Position numbers and translations under genes: made by a program
The notes under the pieces: model-generated
What the model saw: only the letters and a program-made list of their open reading frames with translations
Database searches by the model: none
What the model was told of the DNA's origin: nothing
In this document: positions 51,097 to 58,764 of the stretch, piece by piece
How the letters are laid out: each line of letters starts with the position of its first letter
How positions within the stretch are numbered: position 1 is the stretch's first letter
NCBI RefSeq assembly: GCF_900110755.1
Contig: NZ_FOFF01000014.1
Coordinates: forward strand, 103,585-167,584
DNA length: 64,000 nucleotides
Direction of reading: 5' to 3'
Origin: Streptomyces sp. yr375
GTDB lineage: Bacteria > Actinomycetota > Actinomycetes > Streptomycetales > Streptomycetaceae

Positions 51097-52500
51097 GTGG
51101 CCGCCAGCAGCACCCCCGATACGGCACCTGCCGCACCCGCAGTCAAGCGGGACCGCACCCACTATCTGTACATCGCGGTGATCGTCGCGGTGGCGCTCGG
51201 CATCGCCGTGGGCCTGATCTGGCCCGACGCCGGGGTCGAGCTGAAGCCCCTGGGCACGGGCTTCGTCAACATCATCAAGATGATGATCTCGCCGATCATC
51301 TTCTGCACGATCGTGCTGGGCATCGGGTCCGTGCGCAAGGCCGCCAAGGTCGGCGCGGTCGGCGGCATCGCGCTCGGCTACTTCACGGTGATGTCGCTGG
51401 TCGCGCTGAGCATCGGTCTCGTTGTCGGCAACATCCTGCACCCGGGCGACGGGCTGCACCTCACCGACGCGATCAAGGCGTCCGGGCACGACCAGGTCAC
51501 GGAGGCGCTGCCGCCGGTCGACTTCGTCCTGTCGATCATCCCGAAGACCTTCGTCGCCGCCTTCACCGGCGAGCAGGTCCTGCAGACCCTGCTGGTCGCC
51601 CTGCTCGCCGGCTTCGCGCTCCAGGGCATGGGCAGCGCCGGCCAGCCGATCCTGCGGGGCGTCGAGCACATCCAGCGGCTCGTCTTCCGCATCCTCGCCA
51701 TGGTGATGTGGGCCGCCCCGGTCGGCGCGTTCGGCGCGATGGCCGCCGTCACCGGGTCCGCCGGCGTCGACGCGCTGAAGAAGCTCGCCATCCTGATGGT
51801 CGGCTTCTACATCACCTGCTTCCTCTTCGTCTTCATCGTGCTCGGCGCGCTGCTGCGGATCGTCTCCGGCCTGAACATCTTCACGCTGTTCAAGTACCTG
51901 GGCCGGGAGTTCCTGCTGATCCTGTCCACGTCCTCCTCCGAGTCCGCGCTGCCGCGCCTCATCGCGAAGATGGAGCACCTGGGCGTCAGCAAGCCCGTCG
52001 TCGGCATCACCGTCCCGACCGGCTACTCCTTCAACCTCGACGGCACCATGATCTACATGACCATGGCGTCCCTGTTCATCGCCGACGCGATGGGCACCCC
52101 GATGCCGGTCGGCGAGCAGATCCCGCTGCTGCTCTTCCTGCTGCTGGCCTCCAAGGGCGCGGCCGGTGTCACCGGCGCGGGTCTGGCCACGCTGGCCGGC
52201 GGTCTCCAGGCGCACAAGCCGGCCCTGGTGGACGGCATGGGCCTCATCGTCGGCATCGACCGCTTCATGAGCGAGGCGCGCGCCCTGACGAACTTCGCGG
52301 GCAACGCCGTGGCCACCGTCCTGATCGGCACCTGGACGAAGGAGATCGACCGCGCGCGCGTCGACCAGGTACTCGCCGGACACCTCCCCTTCGACGAGAA
52401 GACGCTGCTCGACGAGCACGAGGCCCATGGCGACGCCGAGGGCGACGCCGTCGAGGTCCTCCCCGAGCAGGGCGGCGAGAAGGAACTGGCCAAGGCCTGA
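51097..52500 (+). CDS. dctA: C4-dicarboxylate:cation symporter DctA
   Basis: Uptake of succinate, fumarate and malate with protons or sodium. 467 residues of the DAACS family with eight membrane segments plus re-entrant loops. Signatures are IIKMMISPIIFCTIVLGI, the serine-rich STSSSESALPRLI, PTGYSFNLDGTMIYMTMASLFIADA and a C-terminal MSEARALTNFAGNAVAT. The acidic C-terminal tail is soluble. GTG 51097 is preferred: aaggagg lies at 6 bp. It is divergent from the CitA/CitB pair that probably controls it. Confidence 0.95.
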   Translation: MAASSTPDTAPAAPAVKRDRTHYLYIAVIVAVALGIAVGLIWPDAGVELKPLGTGFVNIIKMMISPIIFCTIVLGIGSVRKAAKVGAVGGIALGYFTVMSLVALSIGLVVGNILHPGDGLHLTDAIKASGHDQVTEALPPVDFVLSIIPKTFVAAFTGEQVLQTLLVALLAGFALQGMGSAGQPILRGVEHIQRLVFRILAMVMWAAPVGAFGAMAAVTGSAGVDALKKLAILMVGFYITCFLFVFIVLGALLRIVSGLNIFTLFKYLGREFLLILSTSSSESALPRLIAKMEHLGVSKPVVGITVPTGYSFNLDGTMIYMTMASLFIADAMGTPMPVGEQIPLLLFLLLASKGAAGVTGAGLATLAGGLQAHKPALVDGMGLIVGIDRFMSEARALTNFAGNAVATVLIGTWTKEIDRARVDQVLAGHLPFDEKTLLDEHEAHGDAEGDAVEVLPEQGGEKELAKA

Positions 52501-52518
52501 GTTCCACCGCCCGACCCC

Positions 52519-52583
52519 GAGGACCCCAGGGTCCTCCCCGACTCCGAGCGTCCGGCCCGGCCTGAACCCGGGCCGGGCGCTCG
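52519..52583 (+). terminator. double hairpin terminator after dctA
   Basis: First hairpin: perfect 8-bp arms 52519-52526 and 52529-52536. Second, stronger hairpin: arms 52545-52560 and 52568-52583, 16 pairs with one G-T, loop cctgaac. Both lie between dctA and the convergent epimerase gene. Confidence 0.8.
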
Positions 52584-52637
52584 GCATTCGTCACGGGGCA
52601 TCGCCCTCCGGGCCTCTCCCGCTTCCGTCGGCGTACG

Positions 52638-53555
52638 TCAGTTCACCGTTCCCAGCGTTTCGGTGACCGCTTGTCCCAGCCACTGCCGTACGTCGCCGAA
52701 GGCGAACCCGAGTTGCGTGGCACGGGAGTTGTCCATGCCGTAGCAGCGGCGGAAGGCGAACGGGGACAACTCGTCGGTCTCCGACGCCTCCTGGAACACC
52801 ACCGCGCCGCCGCAGGCAGCCGCGGCCACCGCCTCGCACAACTCCCGTGTCGTCAGCGTGCCGTGGGAGGCCGCGTTGACGGGGCCGGTGAAGTCCTGGC
52901 CCACCGTCCAGAAGAGGAAGTCGGCGATCTCGTCGACGTGGATGTAGGTCGCCGGACGGTTCACCGGAGGCACGGTGATCGGCTCGCCGGTGCGGATGCG
53001 GTCCGCGTAGTGGGCGAGCCGTCCGGTGAAGTCGTCGTCCCCGCCCAGGACATGGGCGACCCGGACGGCCACATAGGGGAATACCGGCTCCGCCACGAAC
53101 ACCGCCTCCGCCTGCCGCTTGCCCTCGCCGTAGTGGGCGTCGAGGAACTCCGGTTCGTGCCAGGGGAGTTCGAGATCGACGGCCGCGTCCATCGGATCGA
53201 CGTCCGCCTCCCGGACCGGCGCGACGGAGTCCTGGTCCGCGTAGACCTCGACCGTCGACGTCATCACGTAGCGGCCGGTGCGGCCCGCGAGGACGCGGCG
53301 CGTGATGGCCGCCTGGCGCGGGGTGTAGCAGACCTGGTCGACGACGACGTCGAAGGTGCGCGCGCCGAGAGCGGCGCGCAGCGCGTCCTCGTCGTCCCGG
53401 TCGGCGATCAGGTGGACCACCCCGGCGGGCGGCGGCGACGAACCGCGGTTGAGGACCGTGACCCGGTCCCCGGCGGCCAGCAGCCGCGCGATGAGCCGCT
53501 TGCCGAAGTAGCGGTTCCCGCCGATGACCAGCACTTCTCGCTTTTCCATGGCCAT
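52638..53555 (-). CDS. NAD-dependent epimerase/dehydratase-like protein
   Basis: 305 residues of the extended SDR fold. The Rossmann glycine motif is VIGGNRYFGKRLIARLLAAGDRVTVLNRG, followed by VVVDQVCYTPRQAAITRRVLAGRTGRYVMTSTVEVY; the Y-x-x-x-K catalytic pair is YGEGK. The family resembles the SDR group used for sugar nucleotides or reductive steps; the substrate is unknown. ATG 53555 (MAMEKREVL) has ggaaa at 5 bp. It is divergent from the interrupted Lrp regulator with 39 bp between, so the regulator may control it. Confidence 0.85.
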   Translation of the reverse strand: MAMEKREVLVIGGNRYFGKRLIARLLAAGDRVTVLNRGSSPPPAGVVHLIADRDDEDALRAALGARTFDVVVDQVCYTPRQAAITRRVLAGRTGRYVMTSTVEVYADQDSVAPVREADVDPMDAAVDLELPWHEPEFLDAHYGEGKRQAEAVFVAEPVFPYVAVRVAHVLGGDDDFTGRLAHYADRIRTGEPITVPPVNRPATYIHVDEIADFLFWTVGQDFTGPVNAASHGTLTTRELCEAVAAAACGGAVVFQEASETDELSPFAFRRCYGMDNSRATQLGFAFGDVRQWLGQAVTETLGTVN

Positions 53556-53594
53556 AATTTTTCCGGCCTGTACACGCGTTCTGAAGGGGCAACC

Positions 53595-54104
53595 ATGGGA
53601 GTTCCGGCCGCCGTACCGAAAGAACCACGGCACGCGCGCGCCTATGCCGACGAAACATCGGTGGCCTTCGACGCGCTGGACCGGCAGATCCTCCAGCTCC
53701 TCCAGACCGACGGCCGCATCAAGCTCAGCGAGCTCGGCCGACAGGTCCGGCTGAGCCCGGCCGCGGTCACCGAGCGGGTCCGACGGCTGGAGGCGGCGGG
53801 CGTGATCAGCGGCTACGGCGCCCATGTCGTCCCGGGCCGGCTCGGCTACGGCATCCAGGCGTTCATCCGGGTCGACCCGCACGGCGGCTACACCCTGAAG
53901 CACCCCAGGACCCTGGAGCTGATCCAGCGGCCCGAGATCACCGAGGTGCACCACGTAGTCGGCGAGGACTGCTGAATCCTCAAGGTCGCCGTCCGGGACA
54001 CCGTCCACCTGGAGGAGGTCCTCGAAGCGGTCTCCGAGCTCGGGCGCACCACGACGTCGATCGTGCTGACCTCCCCGGTGGAGCGCAAACCGCTGTTGCC
54101 CTGA
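53595..54104 (+). pseudogene. Lrp/AsnC-family regulator interrupted by an in-frame TGA
   Basis: The gene reads as a normal Lrp protein: FDALDRQILQLLQTDGRIKLSELGRQVRLSPAAVTERVRRLEAAGVI is the HTH, then GIQAFIRVDPHGGYTLKHPRTLELIQRPEITEVHHVVGEDC. At 53973-53975 a TGA stops it after 126 residues. The same frame continues without other stops as ILKVAVRDTVHLEEVLEAV, then the normal C-terminus ending VERKPLLP and TGA at 54102-54104 (170 codons in total). Homologues have Trp or another residue after GEDC, so a TGG-to-TGA change is the simplest reading. Loss of the last 43 residues removes part of the RAM effector domain. A sequencing error is possible. ATG 53595 has gaaggggc. Confidence 0.85.
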
Positions 54105-54126
54105 CGCCGACGTCAAGGATTACCGT
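54096..54126 (+). promoter_or_regulatory. MerR-type promoter with 19-bp spacer and central dyad
   Basis: -35 ttgccc (54096-54101) and -10 taccgt (54121-54126) are separated by 19 bp, the long spacer typical of MerR-controlled promoters. The spacer holds the dyad ccctgacg-ccga-cgtcaagg (54099-54118, one mismatch). The -10 ends 7 bp before ATG 54134, so transcription would start at or next to the start codon: a leaderless mRNA. It overlaps the last codons of the interrupted Lrp gene. Confidence 0.65.
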
Positions 54127-54133
54127 CCTGGAC

Positions 54134-54520
54134 ATGCGAATCGGCGAGCTGGCCGCGCGGGCCGGGACCACGACGCGGGCCCTGCGGTACTACGAGGCGC
54201 GGGGGCTGTTGCCCGCGCGGCGGGGTGGCAACGGGTACCGGACGTACGACGAGGGTGATCTGAAGCTGCTCCGGCAGATCAGGACCCTGCAGGACTTCGG
54301 GTTCGATCTGGAGGAGACGCGGCCCTTCGTGGAGTGTCTGCGGGCCGGGCATCCGGAGGGGGACTCGTGTCCGGCCTCGCTCGCCGTCTACCGGCGGAAG
54401 CTGGCCGAACTGGATTCCCTGATCGGGGAGTTGCAGGCGGTGCGCGCGGAGATCGGGGTGCGGCTGGCGACGGTCGAGGAGCCGGTGCCGTTGTGCGAAC
54501 TGGGAGGACGGGAACTGTGA
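54134..54520 (+). CDS. MerR-family regulator
   Basis: 128 residues. MRIGELAARAGTTTRALRYYEARGLLPARRGGNGYRTYDEGDLKLLRQIRTLQDFGFDLEE is the classic MerR HTH and wing. A coiled dimer helix follows (SLAVYRRKLAELDSLIGELQAVRAEIGVRL). Two cysteines (VECLRAGHPEGDSC), plus PLCELGGREL at the end, could sense metal or redox state. ATG 54134 sits 7 bp after the -10, so translation may be leaderless. The 3' end overlaps the thioredoxin gene by 4 bp, so sensor and thioredoxin are one operon. Confidence 0.92.
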   Translation: MRIGELAARAGTTTRALRYYEARGLLPARRGGNGYRTYDEGDLKLLRQIRTLQDFGFDLEETRPFVECLRAGHPEGDSCPASLAVYRRKLAELDSLIGELQAVRAEIGVRLATVEEPVPLCELGGREL

Positions 54521-54840
54521 GCGACGTTACGGACGTCACGGACGAGGATTTCACCGCGGAGGTGATCGGGGCCGGGTTGCCGGTGCTGGTGGAGTTCACG
54601 GCGGACTGGTGTCCCCCGTGTCGGCAGATGGCACCGGTGCTGCGTGCCCTGGCCACCGAGGAGGCCGGTCGACTCAAGGTGGTGCAGTTGAACGTGGACC
54701 AGAATCCGGAGACCACGAACGCCTACAAGGTTCTCTCGATGCCCACGTTCATGGTCTTCCGGGGCGGTGAGCCGGTGAAGGCCATGGTGGGGGCCCGGCC
54801 CAAGCGCCGACTGCTGGAGGAACTGGCCGAGGTGATCTGA
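54517..54840 (+). CDS. thioredoxin
   Basis: 107 residues with the active-site WCPPC (Cys32, Cys35) in LVEFTADWCPPCRQMAPVLRAL and cis-Pro in VLSMPTFMVFRGGEP. Pro-Pro between the cysteines differs from the usual GP. It is cytoplasmic. GTG 54517 overlaps the MerR stop. Co-transcription with a Cys-containing MerR suggests induction by oxidants, thiol-reactive compounds or metals; the inducer is not known. Confidence 0.9.
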   Translation: MSDVTDVTDEDFTAEVIGAGLPVLVEFTADWCPPCRQMAPVLRALATEEAGRLKVVQLNVDQNPETTNAYKVLSMPTFMVFRGGEPVKAMVGARPKRRLLEELAEVI

Positions 54841-54875
54841 GGGACCCGGGCTTCTTGACGGGCCCCGTGAACGAG

Positions 54876-54913
54876 AAAATCCCCTGAGCAATTGCGCTCG
54901 GGGGATTTTTTTG
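54876..54913 (+). terminator. hairpin with T-run after merR-trx operon
   Basis: Arms 54876-54889 and 54896-54909 (14 positions, one G-T pair) around aattgc, followed by a run of T. A classical intrinsic terminator, rare in form for this chromosome. Confidence 0.85.
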
Positions 54914-54990
54914 CGTATATTCAATGGTTCGCGACTTCGCGGGAATTGGGTCGCAAAGAGGCTTAGTGAGCACAGTATATATGTCCGGGA

Positions 54991-57267
54991 GTGGAATTGT
55001 CAAACAGCGATGAAATTCACGGTGAGCAGGAATTCATCGACGGTCTGTACGCACGCGTGGACGCACTGCGCGGCGCCACCGAGGACTCCGTCACGGACGC
55101 GCTCGGGCGGGGCAACACGCCCATGCAGGCCCGGCTGGAGCGGGACATCCTGGTCGCCGAGCGCTCGGGGCTGCTCGCCGCGCTGAACGCCGTGGACGGC
55201 TCGCTCTGCTTCGGCCGGATCGACCTGACCTCCGGCACCACCCACCACATCGGCCGCATCGGCATCCGCTCCGACGACGCCGACCTCACGCCGATCCTGA
55301 TCGACTGGCGCGCCGACGTCGCCCGCCCCTTCTACCTGGCCACCGGCCACACCCCGATGGGCCTGCGCCGCCGTCGGCACCTCACCACCGACGGGCGCCG
55401 CGTCACCGCCCTGCACGACGAGATCCTCGACCTCGGCGACGCCACCCGCACCGGCCACGAGGACCCGAGCGGCGACGCCGTCCTGCTCGCCGCGCTCAAC
55501 TCGGCCCGCACCGGCCGGATGAACGACATCGTGCAGACCATCCAGGCCGAGCAGGACGAGATCATCCGCGCGCCCCACCGCGGGGTGCTCGTCGTCGAGG
55601 GCGGCCCCGGTACCGGCAAGACCGCCGTCGCCCTGCACCGCGCCGCCTATCTCCTCTACGAGCACCGGGAGTTGCTCGCCAAGCGCGCCGTCCTGATCGT
55701 CGGCCCCAACCCCGCGTTCCTCGGCTACATCGGCGAGGTGCTGCCCTCCCTCGGCGAGACCGGCGTACTCCTCGCCACCGTCGGCGAGCTGTTCCCCGGC
55801 GTGCGGGCGACGGCCACCGACCCCCCCGAGGCCGCCGCCGTCAAGGGCCGCGCCGCGATGGCGGACGTCCTCGCCGCCGTCGTACGCGACCGGCAGGCGC
55901 TGCCCGATCCGGTGGTCGCGATCGAGCACGACCGCGAGATCCTCATGCTCGACGACGGCCTCGTGGGCGTCGCCCGCGAGGCCACCCGGGCCGCCGGGCT
56001 GCCGCACAACGCGGCCCGCGAGCACTTCGAGGGCTGCATCCTCAACACGCTGACGGACATGGTCGCCGAGCGCATCGGCACCGACCCCTACGACGGCTCG
56101 AACATGCTCGACGCCAGCGACATCACCCAGATCCGCGACGAACTCGCCGAGAACCCCGAAGTCTGGGCCGCCATCGACCAGTTGTGGCCGCGCATCACCC
56201 CGCGCCGCCTGGTCGCCGACTTCCTCGCCGCCCCCGAGGCCCACCTGAGCGACGCGGACGCCGCCGCCGTCCGCCGCCCGGTCACCCGCGCCTGGACGGT
56301 CGCGGACGTCCCGCTGCTCGACGAGGCCGCCGAACTCCTCGGCGAGGACGACCGGTTGGCCCGAGCGCGCGCCGACCGCGAGCGGGAGACGCAGATCGCC
56401 TACGCGCAGGGCGTCCTCGACGTCTCCTACGCCTCGCGCACCTACGAGTTCGACGACAAGGAGGACGGCGACCCCGACGCTTCCGAGGTCCTGTCCGCGC
56501 ACGACATCATCGACGCCGAGCGGTTCGCCGAGCGGCACGAGGAGGACGACCACCGCAGCGCCGCCGAACGCGCGGCGGCCGACCGGACCTGGGCGTTCGG
56601 GCACATCATCGTCGACGAGGCGCAGGAGCTGTCGCCGATGGCGTGGCGGCTGCTGATGCGGCGCAGCCCGACCCGCTCGATGACCCTGGTCGGCGACCCC
56701 GCGCAGACCGCCGAGGCGGCCGGGGTCGGCTCCTGGTCGGGGATCCTCGCCCCCTACGTCGAGGACCGCTGGGAGCACACCCGCCTCGGCGTCAACTACC
56801 GCACCCCCGCCGAGATCATGGAGGCCGCGGCCGCCGTCGTCCGCGCCGAGCACCCCGGCTTCGAGCCGCCGAGCTCGGTCCGCTCCACCGGCGTCCGGCC
56901 CTGGGCGCGCGCCACCGACGACCTGCCCGCCGCCGTCGCCGAGGCGGTGGCCGAACTGACCCCCGCCGAAGGCCGGTTGGCGGTGATCGCGCCACGCGCG
57001 CTGCACCGGCGGCTGGCGGCCCGCCTCGACGGGGTGACGGCGGGCACGCAGCCGGACCTGACCCGCACGGTCGTCCTCCTCGACCCGCGCCAGTCGAAGG
57101 GGCTGGAATTCGACTCGGTCCTCGTCGTCGAGCCCGCCGACTACGGCACCAGCGACCTGTACGTCGCCCTCACCCGGGCCACCCAACGGCTCGGCGTGCT
57201 CCACACCAAGGAACTGCCGAAGCCGCTGCTGACAGCGCTGGCGTGCACCGGCATCACCAAGACGTAA
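54991..57267 (+). CDS. HelD/HelR-type RNA-polymerase-associated SF1 ATPase
   Basis: 758 residues. The N-terminal region (EQEFIDGLYARVDALRGATEDSV...MQARLERDILVAERSGLLAALNAVDGSLCFGRIDL) has the coiled-coil arm and the L-C-F-G-R pattern of HelD-family proteins. Walker A is VVEGGPGTGKT (201-211), motif II IIVDEAQELSPM, later LVGDPAQTAEAAG and SKGLEFDSVLVVEPADY (UvrD-like). HelD-family proteins release stalled RNA polymerase; the HelR branch protects it against rifamycins. Which branch this is cannot be decided by eye. GTG 54991 is used; TTG 54997, with gggag at 5 bp, is a real alternative. Confidence 0.85.
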   Translation: MELSNSDEIHGEQEFIDGLYARVDALRGATEDSVTDALGRGNTPMQARLERDILVAERSGLLAALNAVDGSLCFGRIDLTSGTTHHIGRIGIRSDDADLTPILIDWRADVARPFYLATGHTPMGLRRRRHLTTDGRRVTALHDEILDLGDATRTGHEDPSGDAVLLAALNSARTGRMNDIVQTIQAEQDEIIRAPHRGVLVVEGGPGTGKTAVALHRAAYLLYEHRELLAKRAVLIVGPNPAFLGYIGEVLPSLGETGVLLATVGELFPGVRATATDPPEAAAVKGRAAMADVLAAVVRDRQALPDPVVAIEHDREILMLDDGLVGVAREATRAAGLPHNAAREHFEGCILNTLTDMVAERIGTDPYDGSNMLDASDITQIRDELAENPEVWAAIDQLWPRITPRRLVADFLAAPEAHLSDADAAAVRRPVTRAWTVADVPLLDEAAELLGEDDRLARARADRERETQIAYAQGVLDVSYASRTYEFDDKEDGDPDASEVLSAHDIIDAERFAERHEEDDHRSAAERAAADRTWAFGHIIVDEAQELSPMAWRLLMRRSPTRSMTLVGDPAQTAEAAGVGSWSGILAPYVEDRWEHTRLGVNYRTPAEIMEAAAAVVRAEHPGFEPPSSVRSTGVRPWARATDDLPAAVAEAVAELTPAEGRLAVIAPRALHRRLAARLDGVTAGTQPDLTRTVVLLDPRQSKGLEFDSVLVVEPADYGTSDLYVALTRATQRLGVLHTKELPKPLLTALACTGITKT

Positions 57268-57320
57268 CAGTTCATGTGGTGATCACTGCGCGTGCACGGT
57301 CGGTGCGGTAAGCGTTGCCT

Positions 57321-58721
57321 ATGGAAGACCAACACCACGTCACCGCGCCGGCCGACAGCCCCGCACTCGGAGCGCTGCCCGTCGAGCCCCTGCTCACGGC
57401 GGAGTTCGACGCCGACCCCGGCGCGGTGTACCGACGGCTGCGCAGCACGTACGGTCCCGTGGCCCCGGTCGGTCTCCTGGGCGTGCCGGTGTGGCTCGTA
57501 CTGGACTACCGGGAGGTGCTGGAGGTCCTGCGCAACGAGAGCCGGTGGCGGCGCGACGTACGGCACTGGCGGGCCCGCGCCCAGGGCGAACTGCCGCCCG
57601 GCTGGCCGCTGCTGGCCGGCTACGAGGTGCGGCAGACGATGTTCATGGACGACGAGGAGCACCTCGCCGCCCGCCGCACCCACCACGCCGCCCTGCGCCC
57701 CTTCCAGGACGCCAAGAGCCCCGAGGGCTGGGAACTTCGGGCGGCCGTCGCCCGGTACGCCGACGAGCTGGTCGCGCTGCTGGCCGCCGAGTCGGGCCGG
57801 ACCGGCTTCGCCGACCTCGGCGCGCAGTACACCCGGCCGCTGCTGCTCATGGTCACCAGCAAACTGTTCGGCTGCCCGGTCGAGTTGGGCGACGAACTGG
57901 TCATGGACCTGTGGCGGATGCTCGACGGCGGCCCCGACGCGGGCCCCGCCACCGGCCGCGCCCTGTCCGCGTTCACCCGGCTCGCCGCCCACCGCAGGGC
58001 CAGACCCGGCGACGACCTCACCTCGTACATGATGCTCGCCGACCCCGACCTCACCGACGAACAGCTCGGCCGGGAACTGTTCATGAACGCCGTCTACCTC
58101 AACGACATCACCGGCAACATGGTCCTCAACACCCTGCTGGAGGTGTTGCGCGGCAACGCGACGGTGCGGCGCAGTCTGTCGGCGGGACAGCTCGGCGAGA
58201 CGGTCAACCGGGCCGCCCTCGCCAACCCGCCCATCGCCAACATGTGCTTCCGGTTCGCCGCGCGGGACGTGCGGCTCGGGCAGTTCTGGATCCGCGCGGG
58301 CGACATCGTCTTGCCGTCCTCGGCCGCCGCCCACCAGGACCTGCTGGCGATCGGCTCCTCCCACATGGTCGGCTCCGCCGTCTCCACCCGCGCCCATCTG
58401 GGCTGGGGCGCGGGGCCCCACCAGTGCCCCAGCGCCGCCCGCGAGTTGGGCGGGCTGATCGTGACGACGGCGGTGGGGCGCGTCTTCGACCACTTCGCCA
58501 AGGCCGAACTGGCCCTTCCGTTCGACCAGTTGCCGTGGCGGTCGGGTGCGGTCGTGCGCGGCCTGAAGATGCTGCCGGTGCGCTACGAGATGGCGGCGGC
58601 GGAGCTGGACACGGCCCGGCCGGCCGCACTCGAGTCGGCGTCCGTCGGGATCGACGGTCAGGCCAGGGGGCTGCTGGCGGCGCTGCGGCGCTTCATGTCC
58701 GGTGCCCGCTCGGGGGGCTGA
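57321..58721 (+). CDS. atypical cytochrome P450 without ExxR
   Basis: 466 residues with a P450 heme loop, LGWGAGPHQCPSAARELGG, and ligand Cys369. Two hallmark motifs deviate. The K-helix Glu-x-x-Arg is not found; the aligned stretch reads ETVNRAALANP, so Arg is shifted by one. The I-helix A-G-x-D/E-T is replaced by VYLNDITGNMV. Such losses are known for the Streptomyces CYP157 family, and this protein may be related. Whether it is a monooxygenase is open. ATG 57321 has only a weak ribosome-binding site; TTG 57315 is possible. It follows the HelD-like gene by 53 bp and converges with glgB. Confidence 0.8.
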   Translation: MEDQHHVTAPADSPALGALPVEPLLTAEFDADPGAVYRRLRSTYGPVAPVGLLGVPVWLVLDYREVLEVLRNESRWRRDVRHWRARAQGELPPGWPLLAGYEVRQTMFMDDEEHLAARRTHHAALRPFQDAKSPEGWELRAAVARYADELVALLAAESGRTGFADLGAQYTRPLLLMVTSKLFGCPVELGDELVMDLWRMLDGGPDAGPATGRALSAFTRLAAHRRARPGDDLTSYMMLADPDLTDEQLGRELFMNAVYLNDITGNMVLNTLLEVLRGNATVRRSLSAGQLGETVNRAALANPPIANMCFRFAARDVRLGQFWIRAGDIVLPSSAAAHQDLLAIGSSHMVGSAVSTRAHLGWGAGPHQCPSAARELGGLIVTTAVGRVFDHFAKAELALPFDQLPWRSGAVVRGLKMLPVRYEMAAAELDTARPAALESASVGIDGQARGLLAALRRFMSGARSGG

Positions 58722-58729
58722 GCGCGGGC

Positions 58730-58755
58730 GGAGCCCCCGGCGACCCGGGGGCTCC
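58730..58755. terminator. hairpin between P450 and glgB
   Basis: Perfect 11-bp arms (58730-58740 and 58745-58755) around cgac, between the two convergent stops. Confidence 0.75.
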
Positions 58756-58764
58756 CCGGTCCGC

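Noticed and set aside
53973..53975. TGA read as selenocysteine in the Lrp gene
   Set aside because: No selenocysteine insertion element is visible and homologues do not use Sec here as far as I know.
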